Of a stretch of 64,000 nucleotides of DNA, positions 1 through 7,492 are shown piece after piece. Position 1 is the first letter of the stretch, and every line of letters begins with the position of its first letter. The position numbers and the translations under genes are program-made. The DNA is from BOG-908 sp965198915. Lineage in GTDB: Bacteria > Pseudomonadota > Alphaproteobacteria > Acetobacterales > Acetobacteraceae. The stretch covers positions 1,798,001 to 1,862,000 of the forward strand of contig CBDAQC010000002.1 of assembly GCA_965198915.1 (NCBI GenBank). Direction: 5' to 3'. The notes below the pieces were generated by a model. The model searched no databases, was not told the DNA's origin, and saw only the letters and a program-made list of their open reading frames with translations.

Positions 1-139
1 CGGATGCTGAGTGTTCTTTTGCGTCCGCTGTTCAGAAGAGCGTTGCTCGGCATTGACACCTAACGCGTTTTTCACGCCTGCGTATCGCATGCGCAGGTGC
101 CACGCTGTCTGAGTGGCGTCTGGCATCCGGAGGCCCCTC

Positions 140-574
140 TTGCTGAAAGTCCTTCTTACCGTCTCGCTGCAAGCCGCTCTCGTGCCGTGCTGCTACGCGG
201 CGGATACGGCCTGGACCGGAACATGGGCGCTCGACAAGAGCCGGCCCGAGCCCGAAGGTGCGGCCGACGCCTACAGGTTCACCGTATCGCAGGACGGCAC
301 GCTGGTCTGGGAGATCCCGTCCCTGGGCGAAGTCGTCCGCGGCAGGCTGGACGGCAAACCGATGCCTATACACAGAAGCAAACCGGCGCCAGGCCTCGCC
401 ATAGCGGTCATCGAGGAAAACCCCCGCGTGTGGACCTACAAGGTTTCCAGGAACGGCACGGATGCCGGCGCCGGACGCATGGCCCTGTCGGCCGACGGCA
501 GCTCCTGGACAGACGTGCCGCTGGACCACGGCACGGAGATCGATAGCCTGCGGATGGTTTATGTGAAGCAGTGA
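140..574 (+). CDS. secreted hypothetical protein
   Basis: About 144 residues with a clear N-terminal signal peptide (hydrophobic run LLTVSLQAALVPC, cleavage probably after CCYAA). The mature part is rich in Trp and beta-type residues (TAWTGTWALDKSR, DGTLVWEIPS), reminiscent of small lipocalin-like or DUF-type periplasmic proteins. I do not recognise the family. I chose a TTG start at 140 because GGAGG lies at 129-133 with a 6-nt gap; a longer GTG start at 113 has no comparable site. It stands alone, and the next gene is convergent. Function unknown; confidence is in the coding call only. Confidence 0.6.
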   Translation: MLKVLLTVSLQAALVPCCYAADTAWTGTWALDKSRPEPEGAADAYRFTVSQDGTLVWEIPSLGEVVRGRLDGKPMPIHRSKPAPGLAIAVIEENPRVWTYKVSRNGTDAGAGRMALSADGSSWTDVPLDHGTEIDSLRMVYVKQ

Positions 575-635
575 CATCTGCCCGGATGTGGGCGCACTCA
601 TCGCGCCTGCGGCGTCGGCGCCGGAGATGTCACCT

Positions 636-1061
636 TCAGCACGCCTGGCCCACCAGCAGCGCACCCAGCGCGCCGCGCAAGCCTTCGCCGATTGCCGTGG
701 GCCGCCGGCTCGCCCGGTCGACGAACACATGCACGAACCATCCCTCGGCCGCCGCCTGGTCATGCCCCTCGGCAAACAATCCCACCCCGTATTTCACGCT
801 GCTGCGCCCCAGTGACTCCACCCGCAGGGCCGCCTCCACCACGCCCGGAAACGCCAGCGGCGCCGTGTACCTGCAATGCGACTCGACACACAATCCAATC
901 TGCTCGCCCGCGTGTATGTCCAACCCGCCTTGGGTGATCAGGTAGTAGTTTATCACCGTGTCGAAGTAGCTGTAGTAGACGACGTTGTTCACATGCCCAT
1001 AGACGTCGTTGTCCATCCAGCGCGTGGCGATGGCATGCACGAAGGCATATCCGTCCCGCAT
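636..1061 (-). CDS. acyl-CoA thioesterase, hotdog fold (YbgC/FcbC type)
   Basis: 141 residues, the usual length for the 4-hydroxybenzoyl-CoA thioesterase-like family. Family members hydrolyse acyl-CoA thioesters in the cytoplasm. The N-terminal stretch RWMDNDVYGHVNNVVYYSYF is the diagnostic motif: the Asp after MDN-type residues and the following YGHVNN helix start the active site. The gene begins one base after the cysK stop on the same strand, so the two are almost certainly co-transcribed, although no metabolic link is obvious. The acyl substrate cannot be read from sequence. Confidence 0.88.
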   Translation of the reverse strand: MRDGYAFVHAIATRWMDNDVYGHVNNVVYYSYFDTVINYYLITQGGLDIHAGEQIGLCVESHCRYTAPLAFPGVVEAALRVESLGRSSVKYGVGLFAEGHDQAAAEGWFVHVFVDRASRRPTAIGEGLRGALGALLVGQAC

Positions 1062-1062
1062 C

Positions 1063-2055
1063 TTACCCCAGGCCCGTGAACAGCGCCGTGGACAGATAGC
1101 GCTCGGCGAAAGACGGCACGATCCCCACGATCATCCGCCCCGCATTCTCCGGCCGCTTGGCCAGCCCGATCGCCACATGCAGCATTCCGCCGGACGAGAT
1201 CCCGATCGGCAGCCCCTCCAGCCTCGCACACCGCCTGGCCGCCGCCACCGCTTCCCGCTCGGTCACCGTCACCACCTCGTCCACCTGCCCCATGTCCAGC
1301 ACGGAAGGTTTGAAGCCGGGCCCTATCCCCTGGATGCCGTGCGGGCCAGGCTCGTCGCCCGACAGCACCGCGCTCTCCGCCGGCTCCACCCCCACCATGC
1401 GCAGGCCGGGACGGCGGCCCCGCAACGCGCGGCCGATCCCCGTCAACGTGCCGCCCGTCCCCAGCCCGGCCACCACCACATCCACACGTCCCTCGGTATC
1501 GGTCCAGATCTCCTCCGCCGTCGTGGATTCGTGCACGTCCGGGTTGGCCTCGTTGTCGAATTGCTTCGGCATCCAGGCGTCCGGCGTGCTCTCCACGATC
1601 TGGTTGGCGCGGGTGATCGCGCCTGCCATGCCCAGCTTCTGCGGGGTCAGTTCCACCTGCGCGTCCATCAGCCGCAACATGCGCCGCCGTTCGATCGAGG
1701 CGCTCTCCGGCATCGTCACGATCAGCCGGTAGCCCCGTGCCGCCGCAACAAAGGCCAGCGCGATCCCGGTGTTCCCGCTCGTGGGCTCCACCAGCACGGA
1801 CCGGCCGGGTGCTATCTCGCCGGCCTGTTCCGCCGCGTCGATCATGCCAAGGCCTATCCTGTCCTTCACCGACGACAGCGGATTGAAGAACTCCAGCTTC
1901 AGCAGCAGATCCGCCGCCAACCCTTCCTCGCGCATGATGCGCGGCACCCGCACCAGCGGCGTGCCGCCTACCGTCTCGGTGACGCTGCCGTAGATACGGC
2001 CCCTGGGCGCCGCCACGGCGGAGACCGGCTTTTTCCGCGCCATTCGGTTGGACAT
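1063..2055 (-). CDS. cysK: cysteine synthase (O-acetylserine sulfhydrylase)
   Basis: 330-residue PLP enzyme that makes L-cysteine from O-acetylserine and sulfide. Seen: the PLP-lysine motif NPLSSVKDRIG, the substrate loop PTSGNTGIAL, the phosphate-binding loop GLGTGGTLTG and the C-terminal ISSGG. These are the standard fold-type II features of CysK/CysM. ATG at 2055 is preferred because GGGAAG sits 6 nt upstream; the TTG at 2073 has no such site. It is transcribed divergently from an Rrf2-type regulator and runs directly into the thioesterase gene. The divergent layout suggests CymR-like control by the neighbour. CysK versus CysM cannot be separated with certainty by eye. Confidence 0.92.
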   Translation of the reverse strand: MSNRMARKKPVSAVAAPRGRIYGSVTETVGGTPLVRVPRIMREEGLAADLLLKLEFFNPLSSVKDRIGLGMIDAAEQAGEIAPGRSVLVEPTSGNTGIALAFVAAARGYRLIVTMPESASIERRRMLRLMDAQVELTPQKLGMAGAITRANQIVESTPDAWMPKQFDNEANPDVHESTTAEEIWTDTEGRVDVVVAGLGTGGTLTGIGRALRGRRPGLRMVGVEPAESAVLSGDEPGPHGIQGIGPGFKPSVLDMGQVDEVVTVTEREAVAAARRCARLEGLPIGISSGGMLHVAIGLAKRPENAGRMIVGIVPSFAERYLSTALFTGLG

Positions 2056-2161
2056 CACAGCTTCCCGGGGCAATTATCTGATACACATTGAGTCTTGTCG
2101 GAATTCCGCCACGGGGCAAGCCTTGCGCCGGGCCGACCCGCGCCCGGCTTAGGAGTGCCAG
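2056..2161. promoter_or_regulatory. divergent promoter region cysK / Rrf2 regulator
   Basis: The 106-bp gap between the cysK start and the regulator start must hold both promoters. TAGGAG precedes the regulator ATG with good spacing. I see no convincing -35/-10 pair or palindrome, so the operator is inferred from the divergent layout only. Confidence 0.4.
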
Positions 2162-2611
2162 ATGCTAGTCCGCCGAGATCGCGGAATGCTCGCCGTCCTC
2201 ATCATGCTGGACGTGGCGTTCCACGCCGGCCGCACCAGCACCGTCAGCGCCGCGGACATCGCCGAGCGCGCCGGCCTCGCCCGGCGCGGCATCGAACCTT
2301 TGCTGCAGGCGCTCTCCCGCTCGGGTCTTCTGGAGAGCATACGTGGCCCGCGCGGCGGCTACCGCCTCGGCCGCCCGCGCCGGGACATCCATCTGGACGA
2401 CATCATGCGCATCGCGCTGGCCGACGAAACGCCACACGAGGACGGCCCCGCGGGCGACCTGCAGCGCGAGGTCATCGATCCCGTCTGGGCCTGCCTCGAC
2501 GAGACATTCGCCACCCATCTGCACACGTTGACCCTGGATGACCTGATCCGCCGCGCCGAAGCCGCCGGCCTGGCGCGGCCCCTGGCCGAGCCGATCACGT
2601 TCTCGATCTAA
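2162..2611 (+). CDS. Rrf2-family transcriptional regulator (CymR-like)
   Basis: 149 residues. The N-terminal winged helix-turn-helix has the family pattern: SAADIAERAGLARRGIEPLLQAL (recognition region) followed by LLESIRGPRGGYRLGRP (wing). IscR/NsrR-type members carry three closely spaced cysteines for an Fe-S cluster. Here only one Cys is visible (WACLDE), so this is probably not a cluster-sensing protein. It is divergent from cysK, which fits CymR-type control of cysteine synthesis, where CymR binds CysK to sense O-acetylserine. That role is inference from position. Confidence 0.85.
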   Translation: MLVRRDRGMLAVLIMLDVAFHAGRTSTVSAADIAERAGLARRGIEPLLQALSRSGLLESIRGPRGGYRLGRPRRDIHLDDIMRIALADETPHEDGPAGDLQREVIDPVWACLDETFATHLHTLTLDDLIRRAEAAGLARPLAEPITFSI

Positions 2612-2650
2612 CGGCGGGTCGGACCGCGCTTCCAGAACCGTCTTGAATCT

Positions 2651-2712
2651 CAAGATTGGGAGTCTGGGGCCTTAAGGCCCCAGCGGGGTTTGGGGCAAAG
2701 CCCCCAATCTTG
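2651..2712. repeat. dispersed intergenic hairpin repeat, copy A
   Basis: Compact triple-stem structure in the gap between the Rrf2 gene and the convergent GH16 gene. An outer stem (CAAGATTGGG at 2651-2660 with its complement at 2703-2712) encloses a perfect 20-bp palindrome CTGGGGCCTTAAGGCCCCAG at 2664-2683 and a second hairpin GGGGC-AAA-GCCCC at 2692-2704. Related copies occur elsewhere in the window. It could serve as a bidirectional terminator, but there is no T-run. Confidence 0.8.
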
Positions 2713-2736
2713 CCTACAGGTCGGGAACCCAGCTTC

Positions 2737-3918
2737 TCAAGGCGCCAAGAAACTCATCGTGTGTGCGCCGCCGCGCAGCGTCTGGGGCGCCAGGTTCACG
2801 CCTGGGGCGCCGTTCACCGTCATTCCGTTGAAGTAAAGCTTGCGGCTTAGATATGGCACGCTGCTTGCGAAGTTGTTGATGTAGGTAACGGTAACCGTAT
2901 GCACACCCGGCGCAAAGGTGCCGTTGAATATGAATTTCTGTGTCTGACCCTTGGCATTTTGCGCCACTACGTCGAACGTGCCCGGCACTGCTGTGCCGTC
3001 GATGGCAACCTCGAACTTGGCGTCACGATCGTAGAAATCCTCAGACATCGACAGTGTCAGGGAGTTGGGCCCCGTGCCGGTCACCACGTCAGGCGCCAGC
3101 GGCGTCACGTAGGACGGCGTCGTGTCGACCGCATCGGGTGAGGAGATGGCCTGCTGCGCCACCAGCGGATCGCCGGCGTTGGTGGAGAAAGCCCGGATGT
3201 AATCGATCTTGTATTCGGCAGGAATGGATTTAGCGGGCGCCGCACCTGGCCAGCTGCCAGGGCCGCCCACTGCCAGGTTTAGCAGCAGATACATGTTGAG
3301 TGAGACGAACTGGGGCGGGGTGGGATACTCCGCGATTGCCTTATGGTCGAAGAAGAACGTCACCGTCTGATCGGTCCAGGCTACGCCGTATTGATGGTAG
3401 CCCTTGTATATCTCCGTTCCGCTCTGCACGAAGCCGCCATTGCTGTCGGTGGGCGCCGTCGCGTGCAGGAAATACAATCCCTTGGCACCCAGGTTCGGGT
3501 CTTCCAGCACGTCCATTTCCGGATAGTCGCTATAGTCGTTGGGCAACATCCAGAATGCGCCCCACAACCCTGCCTTGCCGGGAACCTGCGCCCGCACCTC
3601 AAAGTAGCCGCCATGTTGAGCGAACGTATTCTGCGTTGTAATCAACCCCGACGTGTAAGGCTGGCCGCCGTAATCGGACGGATTGGCCGCCTTTGCTGCG
3701 GTGATCGTCAATTCGCCGTTCTGCATGCTGAACGGGTTCACGCCAAAAGCCGGATCCGAGTAGAACTCCGCTTCGTGGTTCGAAGGGTTGTAGCGCCCGC
3801 CCCAATCAAACTGAGTCTTGAAGGTCGTGCCGTTCCCATCCGGTGAGACGGTAACCGGCGCGCCCGGCGAAAATTCCTGGTCGTAGGTCAGGTGGTAAGC
3901 GGACAAATCGAGAAACAT
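2737..3918 (-). CDS. glycoside hydrolase family 16 with C-terminal carbohydrate-binding domain
   Basis: 393 residues. The first ~260 form a GH16 beta-jelly-roll: the catalytic motif PEMDVLE contains the E-x-D-x-x-E nucleophile/acid-base signature, and WGAFWMLP is typical of the cleft. The last ~100 residues (AKFEVAIDGTAV to YLSRKLYFNGMTVNG) match the Ca-dependent xylan-binding (CBM36/60-like) fold. The family cuts beta-1,3 or beta-1,3-1,4 glucans and related polysaccharides. There is no signal peptide, so export by a type I or other route is possible. ATG at 3918 is preferred over the TTG at 3963. Substrate is not determinable here; it could serve exopolysaccharide turnover. Confidence 0.88.
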   Translation of the reverse strand: MFLDLSAYHLTYDQEFSPGAPVTVSPDGNGTTFKTQFDWGGRYNPSNHEAEFYSDPAFGVNPFSMQNGELTITAAKAANPSDYGGQPYTSGLITTQNTFAQHGGYFEVRAQVPGKAGLWGAFWMLPNDYSDYPEMDVLEDPNLGAKGLYFLHATAPTDSNGGFVQSGTEIYKGYHQYGVAWTDQTVTFFFDHKAIAEYPTPPQFVSLNMYLLLNLAVGGPGSWPGAAPAKSIPAEYKIDYIRAFSTNAGDPLVAQQAISSPDAVDTTPSYVTPLAPDVVTGTGPNSLTLSMSEDFYDRDAKFEVAIDGTAVPGTFDVVAQNAKGQTQKFIFNGTFAPGVHTVTVTYINNFASSVPYLSRKLYFNGMTVNGAPGVNLAPQTLRGGAHTMSFLAP

Positions 3919-4183
3919 TGGAGCACCCAGCAGCAAAAAGTATTGGTTGCGTAATAGACGCAATCTTTAACGAATTGTTCGTCCGGGTGATTACACGTCT
4001 CCGTGAAAACGCGACCGTTGCGATAGGCGCGCACGGGATGCGGCTGGGATGCCACCATGCGAGGCCGCGCGCTGCTCCATCAGCCCGAGCGCCACTCGCG
4101 TCGCCAGGCAAAGACCGCCGCCTCGCTTGCTTTCGCCCTGCGACATTCCACGTTACCAGGAGCGTATTACCCCGAGGCCCGCC

Positions 4184-5875
4184 ATGACCGCCAAGCTGTC
4201 CGCTGTAGAATTGCTGAAGACGGAGAGCCACCGCCTGCGCGGCAGCCTGGCGCGCGAGCTCGCCGAGGGCGGCATCCATGTCAGCGAGGACGCCTACCAG
4301 CTACTGAAATTTCACGGCAGCTACGAGCAATTCGACCGCGACACCGCAACCGAGCGCAAGCAGCACGGCGAGGAGAAGGAATACCAGTTCATGCTACGCT
4401 GCCGCATGCCCGGCGGCCGCATGACCACGGCGCAATACCTCTATTTCGACCGCCTGGCCGACAGCCGGGCCAACGGTTCGCTGCGCATCACCGTCCGCCA
4501 GGGGATCCAGTTCCATGGCATCCTCAAGGGTGACCTCAAGCCCGCGATCGCGGACATCAACACCACCCTGCTGACCACCATGTCCGCCTGCGGCGACGTG
4601 GTTCGCAATGTCATGGCCAGCCCGACCCCTGTGCACGACGCCCGCCAGGCGCGCATCGAGGCCGATGCCCGCCTGCTCTCGGAGCACCTGAAGCCGAAAA
4701 CCCGCGCCTATTACGAAATCTTCCTGGACGAGGCGCCGGGCAACGCGGACGAGGAGGAACCCCTGTATGGCCCGACCTACCTGCCGCGCAAGTTCAAGGT
4801 CGGCATCACCCATGAGGCCGACAACACGATCGACGTGCTGACCAACGATCTCGGCATAATCGCCATTTTCGACGGCGACACGCTGCAGGGCTACAACATC
4901 GCGGTCGGCGGCGGCCTGGGCATGACCCATAACAACCCGCGCACCTATCCGCGCCTGGCCACCCCCATCGCCTTCGTCCCGCCCAGCGACCTGATCCCGA
5001 TCGTCGAAGCCGTGATCAAGCTTCAGCGTGACCATGGGGACCGCACCAACCGCCGCCGCGCCCGGCTGAAATACGTGGTCGACGACATGGGCCTGCCGTG
5101 GATGCGCGAAACACTGGCCGGGTATTACGGCCGGCCCCTCGTCGATCCACGCCCGATGGACCTGCAGGTGCCCGACATACTCGGCTGGCACGAACAGGGA
5201 GACGGCCGGCTCTGGCTGGGCGTGCCGGTGGCCGCCGGCCGGATCATCGACGGCGGACCCTCGCAGCCAGAGGGCGCCCGCCTGCGCACCGCTTTGCGCA
5301 TCATCGGCGAACGCTTCGCGCCGAACTACATCATGACGCCGCAACAGGACGTCCTGCTCACCGACATAGACCCCGCGCACCGTCCCGCCATCGACGCCTT
5401 GTTGGCCGAGCACGGCGTCACCCCTGCCCAGGCCATGTCGCCCATGGCGCAATTCGCGCTGTCCTGCCCGGCTTTGCCCACTTGCGGCCTGGCGCTGACC
5501 GAAGCCGAGCGCATGCACCCCGAGATCGTGACCGGCTTCGACGCCCTGCTCGTCCGCCACGGCCTTGCCCAACGCCGCATCAGCGTCCGCATCACCGGCT
5601 GCCCGAACGGCTGCGCCCGCACCTATGCCGGTGATATCGGCATCGTCGGCCGCATGCCTGGTTTCTATGCCATCTATGTCGGCGGGGACTTCGAAGGCAC
5701 CCGACTGAGCTTCAAGCTGCTCGAGAAGGTCCCGCACGCCGAAGTCATCAGCCTGTTCGACCCGCTCTTCGCCGCCTGGTCGGCCAGCCCGGACGAGGGC
5801 TTTGGCAATTTCTGCACTCGCCTGGGCCGTGAGGCGCTGTTGCAGCTGCTTCCCGCCGCGCGGTCGGCCGCCTGA
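4184..5875 (+). CDS. cysI: sulfite reductase hemoprotein (beta) subunit
   Basis: 563 residues, the usual CysI length. It reduces sulfite to sulfide with siroheme and a 4Fe-4S cluster. Seen: two ferrodoxin-like half-domains, the cluster ligands CPALPTC and TGCPNGC (C-x5-C and C-x3-C), HGILKGDLKP and YLPRKFKVGI, all close to E. coli CysI. The open frame extends upstream to 4049, but ATG at 4184 begins MTAKLSAVELLKTES, which aligns with the family N-terminus, and a GAGG lies just upstream. No flavoprotein CysJ is next to it, so the electron donor (ferredoxin or a remote CysJ) is unknown. Sulfide made here would feed CysK encoded upstream. Confidence 0.93.
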   Translation: MTAKLSAVELLKTESHRLRGSLARELAEGGIHVSEDAYQLLKFHGSYEQFDRDTATERKQHGEEKEYQFMLRCRMPGGRMTTAQYLYFDRLADSRANGSLRITVRQGIQFHGILKGDLKPAIADINTTLLTTMSACGDVVRNVMASPTPVHDARQARIEADARLLSEHLKPKTRAYYEIFLDEAPGNADEEEPLYGPTYLPRKFKVGITHEADNTIDVLTNDLGIIAIFDGDTLQGYNIAVGGGLGMTHNNPRTYPRLATPIAFVPPSDLIPIVEAVIKLQRDHGDRTNRRRARLKYVVDDMGLPWMRETLAGYYGRPLVDPRPMDLQVPDILGWHEQGDGRLWLGVPVAAGRIIDGGPSQPEGARLRTALRIIGERFAPNYIMTPQQDVLLTDIDPAHRPAIDALLAEHGVTPAQAMSPMAQFALSCPALPTCGLALTEAERMHPEIVTGFDALLVRHGLAQRRISVRITGCPNGCARTYAGDIGIVGRMPGFYAIYVGGDFEGTRLSFKLLEKVPHAEVISLFDPLFAAWSASPDEGFGNFCTRLGREALLQLLPAARSAA

Positions 5876-5967
5876 AGGCACGCGGGCGGCGCACCCAACT
5901 GCCTGCCGAACTTTCGCGGGAACCGCAGGTTACTCCCGCAGCGCATCGTCGCAGGAGACGCATTCTC

Positions 5968-6189
5968 ATGGCCGACACCTCCCAATCCGTCATGCTCCAG
6001 ATCGTGGCGCTGCCAAACGGCCGCTACAGCGTCATCGGCATAGGCGAGACCACGATGGACAACGACGAAGGCGCGTTCGCGACCCGCGAAGAGGCCGAAG
6101 AATGGATGTTTCGCCGCACCCAGATGCTGGACGCCCAGGCCAACGAACTGGACCTACTGAAGCCCGGCGGCGGCCAGGGGCTGCGGTGA
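5968..6189 (+). CDS. small conserved-looking hypothetical protein downstream of cysI
   Basis: 73 residues, begins MADTSQSVMLQIVALPNG, with a GGAGACG ribosome-binding site upstream. It is soluble, acidic in the middle and has no membrane segment or known motif. It lies 92 bases after cysI on the same strand and may be co-transcribed. The first half reads as a short beta-strand unit (VMLQIVALPNGRYSVIGIGE) followed by an amphipathic helix (TREEAEEWMFRRTQML). Function unknown. Confidence 0.6.
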   Translation: MADTSQSVMLQIVALPNGRYSVIGIGETTMDNDEGAFATREEAEEWMFRRTQMLDAQANELDLLKPGGGQGLR

Positions 6190-6227
6190 ACTGCTCCGGC
6201 CCGCCGCATCAGGCTGGCAGGATATGA

Positions 6228-6866
6228 TCACTGAAGGAAGGGATTGCGCGTACGTTCGGCGCCGATCGAGGACGTCGGGCCGTGGCCGCAGACGAAACGC
6301 ACATCGTCCCCTAGCGGCAACAGCTTGTCCTTGATCGACGCGATCAGCGCCGCGTGGTCGCCGTAGGGGAAGTCCGTCCGCCCCACGGAGCCTGCGAACA
6401 GGACGTCCCCAACCTGAGCGAACCGCGCCGCCTTGTTGACGAACACCACATGTCCCGGCGTGTGCCCCGGGCAGTGCAACACCTCGAACACATGCTCGCC
6501 CACGGACACGACGTCGCCTTCGCGCAGGTAGCGGTCAGGCACACAGTTCCGCAACCCCGTTAGCCCATAGGCCGCCGCCTGGTCGGTGATGCCGCCCAGC
6601 AACGCCCTATCCCGCTCGTCCGGGCCGATGATCTCCAATTTCAGCCTCTCGGCCAGTTCAGCCGCCCCGCCCGCGTGGTCCAGGTGGCCATGCGTCAGCC
6701 AGATTGCTGCCGGCAGCAGCGCGTTCGCGTTCAATGCGGCGATGATCTTGTCCACATCTCCGCCCGGATCGACGATTGCCGTCTGTCCGCTCGCGGCATC
6801 ACTGATGAGTGTGCAGTTCTGCTCGATCGGCGTCACTGGGACAACCGCCACCTTCAAACCCGCCAC
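6228..6866 (-). CDS. MBL-fold metallo-hydrolase (glyoxalase II-like, YcbL type)
   Basis: 212 residues. The metal-binding motif THGHLDH gives HxHxDH. Further ligands are the His in HCPGHTPGH, the Asp in VGDVLFAGSVGRTDF and the C-terminal CGHGP. This is the short glyoxalase II-like group (YcbL, about 215 residues), lacking the substrate-binding C-terminal domain of true GloB. Members hydrolyse thioesters such as S-lactoylglutathione in the cytoplasm, but the natural substrate is often unknown. Convergent with the small gene before it; no operon partner. Confidence 0.88.
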   Translation of the reverse strand: MAGLKVAVVPVTPIEQNCTLISDAASGQTAIVDPGGDVDKIIAALNANALLPAAIWLTHGHLDHAGGAAELAERLKLEIIGPDERDRALLGGITDQAAAYGLTGLRNCVPDRYLREGDVVSVGEHVFEVLHCPGHTPGHVVFVNKAARFAQVGDVLFAGSVGRTDFPYGDHAALIASIKDKLLPLGDDVRFVCGHGPTSSIGAERTRNPFLQ

Positions 6867-7009
6867 GCTCGCTCCTGCCCAGGGAAGAAAGGCCCGCTAT
6901 CCTGACGAAACACGCACGAGTTTGATCGCACTGTCGCGGAAACTCCAAGAGTATGCCGGACAGAAAATCAAACCCGCCTATCGTCGGACAGCAGGCCCTG
7001 TCTGCTTCG

Positions 7010-7279
7010 TCAGACCGCCTTCTTCAGGTTGGGGCTGGCCTTGAAGCGCACCGTCTTGCCTGCCTTCACCTTGACCGGCTCGCCCGTGCGCGGGTTCATC
7101 GCCTTGCGGGCCTTTGTCTTGCGAACGGTGAACGTGCCGAAGGACGGCAGCGTGAAGCCACCCTCTTTCTTCAGCTGCTTGACGATCGCGTCGATCAGCG
7201 TGCCGGCAGCCGCGTTGGCGGCCACGCCCGTGCATTCGGTGCTTTCCTGAATGATACCGGCAATGAAGGCCTTGCTCAT
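7010..7279 (-). CDS. hup: HU-family DNA-binding protein
   Basis: 89 residues, the standard HU/IHF length. The beta-arm sequence ARKAMNPRTGEPVKVKAGKTVRFKAS, with its central NPxTGE, and the preceding GFGTF-like SFGTFTVRK are diagnostic. HU is an abundant nucleoid protein that bends DNA without much sequence preference. The start MSKAFIAGIIQ is preceded by a gapped GAGGAG-type ribosome-binding site. The N-terminus lacks the usual MNKxELI, so it is a somewhat divergent HU. It stands alone with about 210 bp of upstream region that presumably carries its promoter. Confidence 0.93.
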   Translation of the reverse strand: MSKAFIAGIIQESTECTGVAANAAAGTLIDAIVKQLKKEGGFTLPSFGTFTVRKTKARKAMNPRTGEPVKVKAGKTVRFKASPNLKKAV

Positions 7280-7492
7280 GATGTAGGTCTAACTCCTCTG
7301 TTGCACCAGCCGGGTGCGCGGTTGCGTATCGATTGGCCACAGCGCCGCGCCAGCACGTGACAGGCGTTCCGGCGGCTTCCGCAGCCGCCGCGAACTTCCC
7401 GCCCCCCATCATGCGACTCCGGCAGCATCAACCTTTCGTGTTTCGCAATACGCGCTTCCCGAATCGCACGCAACCTCACGGTTGTAAAATCG

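Noticed and set aside
4019..4183. Riboswitch in the cysI leader
   Set aside because: Some box-like words (GCCACT) occur, but I cannot fold a known SAM or cobalamin aptamer around them.
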